Origin: Saccoglossus kowalevskii
Taxonomy: Eukaryota; Hemichordata; Enteropneusta; Harrimaniidae
Direction of reading: 5' to 3'
NCBI RefSeq assembly: GCF_000003605.2
Contig: NW_003147278.1
Span: forward strand, 137,876 to 160,954
DNA length: 23,079 nt
In this document: piece by piece, positions 14,165 to 22,934 of the stretch
Position numbering within the stretch: the first letter of the stretch is position 1
Layout of the letters: each line of letters opens with the position of its first letter
Program-made: the position numbers and the translations under genes
Notes under the pieces: generated by a model
The model's input: only the letters and a program-made list of their open reading frames with translations
Told to the model about the DNA's origin: nothing
Database searches by the model: none

Positions 14165-14447
14165 ACGCGGTAGTCGTCGCGCATGTGTGACATTTGTGTT
14201 GATAAAGATTGATTGTCCCACAATCCAATGCGCTCTTCAAATGGAATCACAAGTATGAGGTTTAACCTGGGCGCGATATGCACTGATTACTGCCGGTGAC
14301 TCCTTAATACATTGGAATAACATGAAAATTATCTAATTAAAGCTTGGAAATTCATATTCGTTGATCTGCGCAACAGTCAAAGTCGCCATATTTGATTATA
14401 TGAGACCCATTTATCTCGCACATGCGCAGCGCGACGACTACCGCGCT
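14165..14447. mobile_element. Non-autonomous DNA transposon (MITE-like), copy 2
   Basis: Same family and orientation as 13648-13937, starting 517 bp further on. The right inverted repeat is intact (ATGCGCAGCGCGACGACTAC followed by CGCGCT and TTAA). The left one is damaged: CGCGGTAGTCGTCGCGC runs into an altered CATGTGTGA. No clear target-site duplication is seen at the left, so the two copies may have arisen by local duplication rather than two insertions. Confidence 0.87.
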
Positions 14448-14569
14448 TTAAGTACCTTAATAGCTTTATAGCATATAGCATTATGCAACTTCTGATAATG
14501 GACATACATAATTCTGTGATATAGTAATAAGGAAGGTATGCCATCTACGGCGCGCCAAGTGTTGCAACA

Positions 14570-15002
14570 ATATTCCATTATACAGAATAATAAAAAATAG
14601 AAAACAGTAAAAAAAAGAAATCGTAGCCTCTTTTGGCAAAATGTCATAATTTCTAAAAACACAATAATAATAATAATAAAAAAAATCACCCGCAAAAAAA
14701 ACAATAAAAACAAAGTAAGATAAATTAAAAATAATAAAGCAATGAAAGACAAATCAGATATAAAGTGAAAATCAAAAAGAAACTGCAAAATAACACAGAG
14801 GGAAATTACTAAATATAAAATATTAAATAAAAAGTTGGTATGTGAATAACAATATAACAATAACATAAAGATATAAATAAACATATAAATAAATAAAAAT
14901 CGGGTGGCAAACTAAATTTAAAAATAAATAAAAAAACTGAAAAAAACGAGGGGAAAAAAGGGCAGAAAGTACACAAAATATAAGAAGAAGACGGAAAAGT
15001 GA
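14570..15002. repeat. A-rich low-complexity tract
   Basis: A strong excess of A over T on the plus strand, with AAT triplet runs (about 14662-14682) and many AAAT/AAAAA pieces. The 148-codon minus-strand frame at 14438-14884 is Phe/Ile/Leu-rich only because of this composition and is not a gene. The tract directly precedes the integrase remnant. Confidence 0.8.
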
Positions 15003-15396
15003 ATAAAAAAACGTATCAACAATTGCTTAGAGAGTTTTCGGTTAGGCTGGAATAACCATCCACTCAGTACTCAACACAATTATAGCCCCAACCAGATGTG
15101 GATCAGAGGTGTGACAGCTAAACAAAATGCTAACAAGACTGCAATAAAGGAACTTTTAGATCCTGATATAATTGACAACAGTACATATGGTGTTGAGAAT
15201 CGTGTGCTGCAAACTAGCAACATTTCCCCCAACAGATGATACAACCGATGATGAACTTGACTCTAATGCAAGTGACCATCATCTTCTAATTCTTGGCCAA
15301 TCAGTTGACCCACTTTCAGAAAGTTGTAATGAGAGCGTTGACCTGTATATTAGAGCTTGTAAATTATTGTTCAACTTGCAGCAGTTTGTTTCATAA
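15003..15396 (+). pseudogene. Frameshifted 3' remnant of an integrase-core (rve/DDE) protein
   Basis: Seen: the frame open from 15003 encodes NNCLESFRLG, then WNNHPLSTQHNYSPNQMW at 15048-15101, IRGVTAKQNANKTAIKE and a YGVEN motif. It stops at TGA 15237-15239. The +1 frame takes over between about 15190 and 15225 with LATFPPTDDTTDDEL, then SVDPLSESCNESVDLYIRA, ending at TAA 15394-15396. Known: animal proteins with an integrase catalytic core often carry a WNxHxLxTxxxxSPxQxW stretch after the DDE core, followed by a YGV block and a VxPLxxSxxxGVDLY-type C-terminal block. This matches from memory, with no search run. The catalytic core itself is missing upstream, where the sequence is A-rich. AATAAA follows at 15398-15403. 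TTGCTTAG at 15023-15030 could be an acceptor, so a broken last exon is an alternative. Confidence 0.65.
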
Positions 15397-15403
15397 AAAT
15401 AAA

Positions 15404-15543
15404 CAATACAATATAATAATGCAAGTTATAAACTTTTCTCTTATATAAACATTTTGTAATTAAATAAAATTGTGTAAAATACGGTATTAAAAGTAAATGA
15501 AACTTTGACATGTTTCTATGGTTTACAACCATTCACAGAACGC
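15404..15543. other. Short AT-rich spacer, no gene
   Basis: No feature was recognised between the integrase remnant and the foldback at 15544-15684. Confidence 0.4.
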
Positions 15544-15684
15544 AGAAACAGACTTACAGTCTCTTGTTTTTTAATTTGTTTTGTTTTTAAATAAAATAAA
15601 ATAAAATGGCGAAAGCACACTCCCTTGGTATTTCATTTTATTGAAAAAAACACCAAGAGATAAACTAGAGACTGTATGTTTCTC
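15544..15684. repeat. Imperfect foldback, about 140 bp
   Basis: AGAAACAGACTTACAGTCTC at 15544-15563 pairs with GAGACTGTATGTTTCT at 15668-15683, and the A/T-rich interior is partly self-complementary (AAATAAAATAAAAT against ATTTCATTTTATT). It could be a decayed foldback element. No target-site duplication is evident. Confidence 0.5.
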
Positions 15685-17098
15685 AAAACATTTATCACCT
15701 CAATTATTATACCACTGCTGATCTGTTTTTACATCACCTTACCAATCAATAACTAATTATTATTATTGCACAAATGATCCACGGAGCGATGTCACAGAAC
15801 GTTTTACACTGCTAAGACGCGCACCCCTGTACCATGTATTTCTATGGGCTCTGTGCAAGCTGCTAAAGATAAGGTGAAAAAAATAGCACAAATGCACTAA
15901 TACTCATGAGCAACCAAATTTATATATGTTCTACATGTAGGGGTAATCTTGTAACCATGTTTAAGGCTCAACAACTATCCCAAAATACAATTTTCTGGAT
16001 GTTTTTGTTTCCACCATGATGGTTGCCAGACGATGAAAATGCCCGGATGAACAACCTTGTATTGTCTAATATTATGCAGATTACTTCATCAATAAGTATA
16101 TTTCAACTCTAGAATAAATTTGTCTGTAAAAAATCTCAGAATAAGTTACAAACTTAAGTTACAAAGTCACCCAATGAAATCATAGAAGTACATTAATTGA
16201 AAATGGTGGTTGGCCGACACTCCCTTATTCAATAGAACACATGATTAGTCAGTAGAAATAACATTAGCTGCAAACATTCAGATAAGGTAATACATTTGTT
16301 ACGTGAATGAAAATTATAATTTTGACCAATGCCCTTATAATGGTCAATATACCATATATTTGAAAGATATGCACTCAATTTTATTATCCATGCTACACCT
16401 ATGAGTATAGTACTCATGTGCAAACTTTCACCTGGCAATATATTAAGGTAGAAGCCTAGTCATAATGTTTGACAAAATTGGTTATAAATCCTATGACAAT
16501 TTTCATTAGTTTATTGTGTACAATCATGAAGCTAATGTCTCATGGTACGAATAGAACACAATGTTAAAGAAAAATGCATTTTTTGACAGTTTTTAAAACC
16601 CAGATTTTTGAAATATTTATGATTATCATTAACAATATATGATTTTTCACCAGGCTAAATTTTGAGATATTGCATTATATCTCTGCCATAGGAAACTGTG
16701 GTAAAAGTATTATAATATTGTCAAAATGGCGACTTTCAACTAAAGTACAACTATCAATTTCTCAAAAAAAGGCTGGTGACCCCCAACTTGTTTAAAGTCA
16801 ATATTCTTATATTGCCTTGTAGTACAATTTATTGCAAAATGAATAAATTCTGTTTTTTTTTTAATTTATGAGTAGGCTCAACATGGACATAAACAAAACC
16901 AAAATGGCCACCAGTATGTCATTTCTGTTTGATGCTTAAAAAAATGAGGTGTGCATCCAATATACATGGCCATGATATAAAGTTAGAATAAAATTGTCCT
17001 ATTATTCTCCTACAAAATGCCATCCAATTTGATAAATTCACAAACTAACACAACCTACGGTATCACCTAAGAGTGTAGTACTGAACCTTCGTTGTTAT
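15685..17098. other. AT-rich DNA without a supportable gene
   Basis: Contains a roughly 50-codon plus-strand frame ending at about 15880 and a 69-codon minus-strand frame at 16229-16438, neither with homology or splice support. CAAAATGGC-type motifs at 16722-16730 and 16900-16912 belong to a series continuing to 17878. Confidence 0.4.
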
Positions 17099-17357
17099 TC
17101 AGGATTCACTTTCAAAAAATCTTCCATATGCTTTTGATACCCAGCAAGAATAAAATACTGGTGTATTGGCCATGGAATTGTCATTAAGGTAATGCATTAA
17201 TGTATATACCACATCAATGCCAAAATCTTTTGCTGCTTTCACAGCACTGTCTATTTTCTTTTTCAGATTTTTTTTCAAATTCCCCAACATATTTTGCAAT
17301 AATATTATCTCTTTGGATTTCGGCAAGATTGTTTTTCTTGAACATCAAATAAGCACC
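17099..17357 (-). pseudogene. Probable terminal exon or exon relic of an unrecognised protein
   Basis: Seen: the minus strand has a strong acceptor, ATTTTATGTTTCTTGCAG, with AG at 17359-17358. The exon then reads GAYLMFKKNNLAEIQRDNII and AKYVGEFEKKSEKEN in one frame, which stops at 17214. A second frame, open from 17326, encodes a later part with protein-like composition: DSAVKAAKDFGIDVVYTLMH, YLNDNSMANTPVFYSCWV, SKAYGRFFESES, stop at 17101-17099. A one-base slip in the A-rich stretch around 17250-17285 would join them, so this is either a broken exon or contains a sequencing error. Charged, lysine-rich helical first half; no domain recognised. Upstream exons were not found. Confidence 0.45.
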
Positions 17358-18120
17358 CTGCAAGAAACATAAAATAAATTACATTATATTATATCAGCAT
17401 TCCAATTGCCCAAATAGGTCGGTGTGATTGGTAAAGAGAGTGTTTTTAATTAAACAAGCTGTGGTGAAATACACCGTATACCACAGTATTTCATGTTTAG
17501 AAATATACCCCAAACATGAATAGCACACAGCAGAAGTAAAAATTAAAATGTTTGACATTGTCATATTGTATCTGATCATCAAATGTGTACTTGTCCATAT
17601 TGACAGTTATTGCTCTGGAAAAGCATTGATAAAAACAAAATAGCCACTGCTTGGCCATTTTAAATACATTTGTATATCTATGACATGATGTATAATGAAT
17701 ATACAACATTTGAACATAATCAGTCAAAGAATGAGATATGGCCCTAGAACAACATTCATTAAAACAAATGGCTGCCAGTCAGCAATTTTGAATCCGATCT
17801 TAAAAACAAAAAGACCTGATTGCTTGATTTTGATGATTTTTCAGCACAAAATGGCCGCCATTTGGCTATCATGAATCAGAATTTAAAACAAATTGATGTG
17901 CATATGTATAATATTATGTATTATATATGTGTAAAGTTTGAATGTTATCATAGTTTGGGTTGTTGTGGACATGGAGTAAATTTGCCTCCAACGACAATGC
18001 TTAGTGCTGTGTTATTGATCGAAATGTTCCCGTCGCCAGATCATGAAGCTAAATACTAGTAATAGGCCAGATTACACGTTTTTGGGCTATGTGACGTTAC
18101 ACGCATACAAGCATGCATAT
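17358..18120. other. Noncoding DNA with recurring ATGGCNGCC-type motifs
   Basis: CAAAATAGCCACTGCTTGGC (17636), CAAATGGCTGCCAGTCAGCA (17765) and CAAAATGGCCGCCATTTGGC (17847) are related phrases, each followed within about 20 bases by ATTTTRAAT or ATGAAT. They look like a decayed repeat. Open frames here are not supported. Confidence 0.45.
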
Positions 18121-18280
18121 TAGCTACTAGCTGCAATTCTGTAGCTCCAGATTTCTCTGGTCTATTTTTGGCGTTTTCTGTTGCATCATGGTAGTCTAAT
18201 TCGTTCGTCTATTGGTAATTGCAAATAAAAACGCCTCAAACAGACACCAACGAAATTCACAGAACTGCAGCTAACTAGCT
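18121..18280. repeat. Long imperfect inverted repeat (hairpin-forming)
   Basis: TAGCTACTAGCTGCAATTCTGT at the left edge is mirrored by ACAGAACTGCAGCTAACTAG at the right edge. Inside, TCTATTTTTGGCGTTTT pairs with AAAACGCCTCAAACAGA, and the centre (GCATCATGGTAGTC against GTCTATTGGTAATTGC) closes around a loop near 18197-18206. Arms are about 70 bases with bulges. It could be a foldback element or a structured transcript. Confidence 0.6.
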
Positions 18281-18303
18281 TCGGACAGTCGTATTTATTC
18301 CAG

Positions 18304-18501
18304 AAGAGGATGGCGTATGCAGATGCACAACATTGTTTCTTACCTAAGATCTGTAACCATACCAATGATGACCCTAGATCGCATTGTGACGACCAATGCA
18401 AACTTGTCTGCACGGAAAGCGGTGACACAATAAACTACTGTCGAGGTATCGACAGCTATCCGAATCCACAAAAGTGGATAAATCACTATTGTTTACAATA
18501 A
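18304..18501 (+). CDS. Possible cysteine-rich terminal exon
   Basis: Seen: an acceptor-like CGTATTTATTCCAG ends at 18303, and the frame then runs 65 codons to TAA at 18499-18501. It begins KRMAYADAQHCFLPKICNHT and includes HCDDQCKLVCTESGDTINYC. From the ATG at 18310 the frame has seven cysteines in 63 residues, spaced C-x5-C-x10-C-x3-C-x3-C-x9-C-x16-C. Local base composition is less AT-rich than the surroundings. A donor-like GTAAGG follows the stop immediately. There is no signal peptide in this exon, and an upstream exon was not identified. The cysteine spacing suggests a disulfide-bonded domain, but no family is recognised, and a chance frame of this length is not rare. Confidence 0.3.
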   Translation, partial: KRMAYADAQHCFLPKICNHTNDDPRSHCDDQCKLVCTESGDTINYCRGIDSYPNPQKWINHYCLQ

Positions 18502-19080
18502 GTAAGGCCCAAAGTCCTGGCCGGTTCACGAGCAAGTAACACTTACAATTGCGACTGCGCAGAGCATGTGACGTGTAGATGCACACGCACGCATTTTTTT
18601 TTCTAATTGTTTTCTTTAATTATTATTTCTTTATTTTAGTTTTTTAATTGTTATTTCTAGATATATTTGAGAGCGTTAAGAAAAAGGCTGAAATACTGTT
18701 TTTTATTATTCTGTATGATAGGACACTTGGCGCGCAGTAGGCTGTAATGGATAACTCTAGTCTATTGGCACCCTGACATCAGACTTTTCATGTTTTAAGT
18801 TAGTTAACAATGTCTCATATACCTTTGTGTCAAATATTTTGGTTTGGGGTATTTATTTTTGGATGTTGACCGAAACTGTTGATTGGCATGATCATCATTT
18901 ATGTCATACATCATGTCACTTTAATATACTCATTTTGAATGAATCAAAGATGTCGGGGATTGTGGTGAACGTCGTTCATGCTTGCGTCCATGTTTTAGGG
19001 GTGACATCAATTGATATGCCAATCTTTGTTTAGTTCACACTACAAGAACTCAATTCTAGTTTAAAAGTAATGTAGTACTA
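18502..19080. other. No gene seen
   Basis: T-rich around 18590-18660. The 68-codon frame at 18827-19033 has no supporting signal. Confidence 0.4.
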
Positions 19081-19285
19081 CCATCTTTCCGAGCATGACT
19101 GCTACCAGGGACTACCGCCACTCTCAAAATGACCATCACTAACAACTTTTCATCTATCATAACTACCATTGACTAACACTACTCTTACTTGCGATACTAC
19201 TACCACTCATTAGATGACAATCATCACCAATCTTAGCCACAGTGAAACACAATAATAACTACCAAGACTACCGCTGCCATGATAG
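19072..19285. repeat. Degenerate ACT/ACC/ATC triplet-rich tract
   Basis: Low-G sequence built of variants of ACTACCACT and ATCATC (for example GATACTACTACCACTCATTA). It looks like an old, decayed trinucleotide repeat. Confidence 0.55.
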
Positions 19286-20026
19286 AACACCTTCATTGCT
19301 TCTATGACAATCGCCATTTTCACCAGCAGTTGTGTCACTAATGTGATCAGCTGAAAAAGAAAATGATCAGTACGAAATTGAAGATAATAATGATAATGAG
19401 GAGAAAGTGACGCAAGAAAAGATAACTCATCAATCGACCGGTTTCACTTACTTATAACAATTATTTTAGCATGTCTCCATATTTCCTTAACATTCTTATA
19501 CATTGACAATTAATGTACATTCACCGTGTTGTTCAGTACAGCCATACGTATCTACAAAAAATGTTATATCTACAGTTGGCAAAGTACTGCTAGTCTGCAA
19601 GGAAGTGCAAATAGTACATTCAATTAAAAGTCATTTCAATCAAAATATAATTTAGTTCGACACAAAAAAACCTACGTAAACGCCCAAATAACACTGAATG
19701 GAGACACCAATTCACAAATAACAGAGTTGCTTGGGGATGAATACTATCAATTAGCAATAACCAGTAGTATCATAAACCATCATTAGACACCACGACCCTT
19801 GCTTGCACGCACATTACATTCATTGAGCATGGAAATAGAAATTGTGTATAATACAATTGTTCACTGAAAAAGTATATTCACTTTTGTGGTGGCTTGTGTA
19901 AACAAAAATACTGGTGCTGTGTTATAGGTTGACGTTAACACACAAAATCAAAAAACATGATTTAATATTGACACAACACATAATAATCTCATATATAAAT
20001 TCTACATACATTGTACATGTACAAAA
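19286..20026. other. Unassigned DNA with one dispersed repeat
   Basis: Segment 19593-19671 (CTGCAAGGAAGTGCAAATAG onward) is repeated at 21161-21230. An exact palindrome TGTACATGTACA lies near 20012-20023, just before the minisatellite. No gene was found. Confidence 0.45.
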
Positions 20027-20411
20027 CAAACCACAACAGGAACAAAAACACAAAGGGAGCAATGCAAACCACAGCAGGAACAAGGCAAACTACAACAGGA
20101 ACAAGACAAATCACATCACATCAGGAACAATAAAACACAAAAAGAAAAGGCAAAACACAACAAACCACAACAGGAACAAGGCAAATTACAACAGGAACTA
20201 GCAAACCACAACAAGCACACAACAGGAACAAAGTAAACCACGACAGAAACAAGGCAAATCACGACAGGAAAAAGGCAAACCACTGGTAGGAACAAGGAAA
20301 ACCACTGACAGGAACACGGCAAACCACTTACAGGAACAAAGCAAACCACTGACAGGAACATGGCAAACCACTTGTAGGAACACGGCAAACAATTCGCAGG
20401 AACGCCACAAA
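20027..20411. repeat. Minisatellite, unit 21-22 bp, about 16 copies
   Basis: Units follow CAAACCACAACAGGAACAAG plus G. From about 20275 onward the unit lengthens to 22 bp by one base (CAAACCACTGACAGGAACAC plus GG). A few units carry insertions. Protein-like readings on either strand (VVCFVPVSGLPCSC repeats on the minus strand, Asn/Lys/His repeats on the plus strand) are by-products of the repeat. Confidence 0.92.
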
Positions 20412-20474
20412 TTAAGGAGTATGTTGCTGGAGTGAAAAAAGTAAGAAAAGTCAAAAAATAGGTTAGAGATTGTC

Positions 20475-20545
20475 TAGTCTGATTCCTTCTGAATTCATGA
20501 AATACATGAAAGTGATAAAACAATAGATACAGTAATGATAACAAT
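20475..20545. repeat. Dispersed repeat R, copy 1 (internally deleted)
   Basis: Carries the start (TCTGATTCCTTCTGAATTCA) and the end (AGTGATAAAACAATAGATAC then AGTAATGATAA) of the R unit, without the central AGAAAGCTACTTCCGT block. Confidence 0.6.
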
Positions 20546-20681
20546 CAATTACGTCCTCTTTGATCTTGTCAGTTTTTTGCCGAATGATAATTATATGGTA
20601 ACGATGACAATACCGGAAAAAAACAGATTTATGACTAAAACTAATACAAATAATGTGGAAACTAAACGTTAATAGAGAGTC

Positions 20682-20815
20682 AATTTTGATTTTCTCTGAA
20701 TACTTGACTCGGATATAGAAAGCTACTTCCGTAAAAAACAAGATGACATTCAACAATAAGCAATTAAAAGTGACAAGGCAATTCATAAACAGGCAGTAAT
20801 TAACAAATCTAATTT
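20682..20815. repeat. Dispersed repeat R, copy 2
   Basis: Full-length unit: TTGATTTTCTCTGAATACTT, GATATAGAAAGCTACTTCCG, AAGATGACATTCAACAATAA, then GTGACAAGGCAATTCATAAA and CAGGCAGTAAT. About 80% or better to copy 4. Confidence 0.8.
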
Positions 20816-21048
20816 TCATATACGGAAATTGCAAAATATTAGCTTTTGTTGCTGTTGGACGAAAGTGTTGATGATCTTGTCTGCCAGGGTCACTAACCTT
20901 ACCGAAACACTTTTTCATTACGGGCATTGCTCAAAAAATTCAAAATGCAAAGGCGTTGACGTCATTCCTTTAAAAAAGAATGATATACCCGTATTGTTTA
21001 ACAGAATGTGCTCGGTGGGTTTTCCCGGCTTTTCAAGGTTTTTCTTGA

Positions 21049-21115
21049 ATGATAAAAAAACATTAGGTAAAGCAATATTGCAAACACTTCAGTGAGCAAT
21101 TCATCTGCTATGTAT
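21049..21115. repeat. Dispersed repeat shared with 13049-13115
   Basis: The block ATTAGGTAAAGCAATATTGC followed by AAACACTTCAGTGAGCA matches ACAGGTAAAACAATATTGCA AACAATACACTGAGCA at the other site, in the same orientation. Confidence 0.7.
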
Positions 21116-21160
21116 TAGTACTCGAGTACAAACTCTTAACTGAAACAGAGGATGTATTAG

Positions 21161-21230
21161 TGACTGCAAGGTAGTGCAAGGAGTACATTCAATTAAATGT
21201 TATTTCAATCAAAATACGATTCACTTGGAC
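21161..21230. repeat. Dispersed repeat shared with 19593-19671
   Basis: ACTGCAAGGTAGTGCAAGGA, GTACATTCAATTAAATGTTA and TTTCAATCAAAATACGATTC match the other site with a few substitutions, in the same orientation. Confidence 0.75.
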
Positions 21231-21587
21231 ACGAGAAATTTCGTGTTTGACACGATGATCAAATGATCATGTTTATTCTTCTCACACTGTCAGCCCATAT
21301 ATGTTTTCCGTTATAAAAAATATCACTGAATGGAGTGTTACTAATTGAGTGCTCTTTGTGTGGAGTTTCCTAACTTGGTAACACTTTTGATAACCTTCGT
21401 TCTTGAATGGCCATCGACATAAACATATAAATGTTTATTCACCCAATAATAATTACATTGTAACGATGGCATTACAGGAAAAACAAAATATATAAGGAAA
21501 CTAATGAAAATAAAGATAAAAACTAAACATTAATGGGGTATGTTGTTTGGACTTAAAAGTTTAGAAAATAGTTTAGAGATAGTGTAG

Positions 21588-21720
21588 TCTGATTTCCTGT
21601 GAATAGTTGATTTTTTTTTTAAAAAAATATGAAGATTTAGCTTTCGTAAAAAGCAGGATGAGATTCAACACTAGGGAATTATAGGTAATAAACAATAGAT
21701 TAATAGACTGTAATGAAAAT
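21588..21720. repeat. Dispersed repeat R, copy 3
   Basis: Starts GTCTGATTTCCTGTGAATAG, has a T/A-run expansion near 21609-21627, then CTTTCGTAAAAAGCAGGATG and AATAGATTAATAGACTGTAA. It directly precedes copy 4, so these two are in tandem. Confidence 0.7.
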
Positions 21721-21734
21721 AAATACGTCGATCT

Positions 21735-21860
21735 TGATTGCCTGTGTATATTTGACTTGGAGATATAGAAAGCCACTTCCGTGAAATAAAAGATGACATT
21801 CAGCAACATGCAATTACAAGTGACAAAACAATTCATAAATAGGCAGTAATGAAAAGAATA
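21735..21860. repeat. Dispersed repeat R, copy 4
   Basis: TTGATTGCCTGTGTATATTT, GATATAGAAAGCCACTTCCG, AAGATGACATTCAGCAACAT, GTGACAAAACAATTCATAAA. Its minus-strand frame shares a hydrophobic phrase with copy 2 (YCLFMNCLVTFNCLLLN against YCLFMNCFVTCNCMLLN), which DNA-level repetition explains. Confidence 0.8.
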
Positions 21861-22934
21861 TAATTTCAATATTATGAGAAAATTGATTGTAGATTATAGA
21901 TGTATTGAATGTTTTGCAGGGAAATTTTAATTGATAGTTCCTTAGAATTGGATCATACCATTACTTGTTATATTGTAATCAGTGCCTTATTCAGAAATAT
22001 TATTATTAAATATATTTGTCGATCGTTCCCATAAACAGTATCAAGAACACTACAATTCATAGCAATAGTTTAGGCCGCAAAGTAACAATATCTGTTTGAG
22101 TCGTCGAATATGGGGTCATATTTCACTTTAGCGTCAAAAGGGCAGCACGTACAAAAAAACAACGTTTGACAACGAGGTTGATGCGCGTTTGAGTAAAATT
22201 CCGGTCTTACCGTGATGCTCAATCTTAAAAAATATATCAAATACTTGCAAATATATCAAATAGCATATATTTGAATTTAATTGTCAAAACTAAGTATTTA
22301 CTTTCAGCTCTGCAATACTTTAATTATGGTTAATATTTAGTGATATTTTCGTGGCTACGACTAAAACGTATCTCTAGATATTATTGACTTGTGTCATATG
22401 GCTAAATTTTATGCTCACAAAATCAAACTAATTCGAAGATGCATGATTGTGTATAATTGGTAAAATTCATTTGATGAAACAAAAAAAAGCATTATATTGT
22501 TTCAATCATAAATAATATGTTGAATAACCTTCAAATGACCCAATGGTTGACAATAATAATTCTCCAGAAAATATTTAAAATTACTAAAAATACTATAATC
22601 CGCTATACGCTGTCTGAAAATATTGGACACATTATTACATTTTACTTTCTCTGGAATCGATGTTCGTGACTGGTGGTTCGATATGCAATGAATGTAGCAC
22701 GTTAGATAGAATAGTTCCTCATTAATATCTTATGGAAGGTGCGCTACGAAATACGGAAGCTGCAATGTATTAGCTATTGTTCTATATGGTACTGAATATC
22801 TAACATGGCTGACAAAGACAAAGGACAGAACTAAATACACATTTGATCTACAATTGACGCACATCACAATGTAGAGCTATTTAATTGTTTTTCCCTTCCT
22901 TATTCGTAGGATTAATGTCGTGAAATCGCAAATC
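21861..22934. other. AT-rich DNA, no supportable gene
   Basis: A 30-codon plus-strand frame at about 22102-22190 has a lysine/arginine-rich composition but no splice or homology support. Nothing else was recognised. Confidence 0.4.

Noticed and set aside
14438-14884. 148-codon minus-strand frame with membrane-like composition
   Set aside because: Its Phe/Leu/Ile richness follows from the A-rich tract, and its end lies inside the MITE terminus.
20116-20544. Cys/Val/Pro/Phe repeat protein on the minus strand and Asn/Lys/His repeat protein on the plus strand
   Set aside because: Both are readings of the 21-22-bp minisatellite. Frames open on both strands with repeating peptides are expected from such an array.
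20463-21869. Two minus-strand frames sharing a hydrophobic phrase (YCLFMNC...)
   Set aside because: The similarity comes from DNA copies of repeat R. The frames have no other signal, and one of the other copies breaks them.
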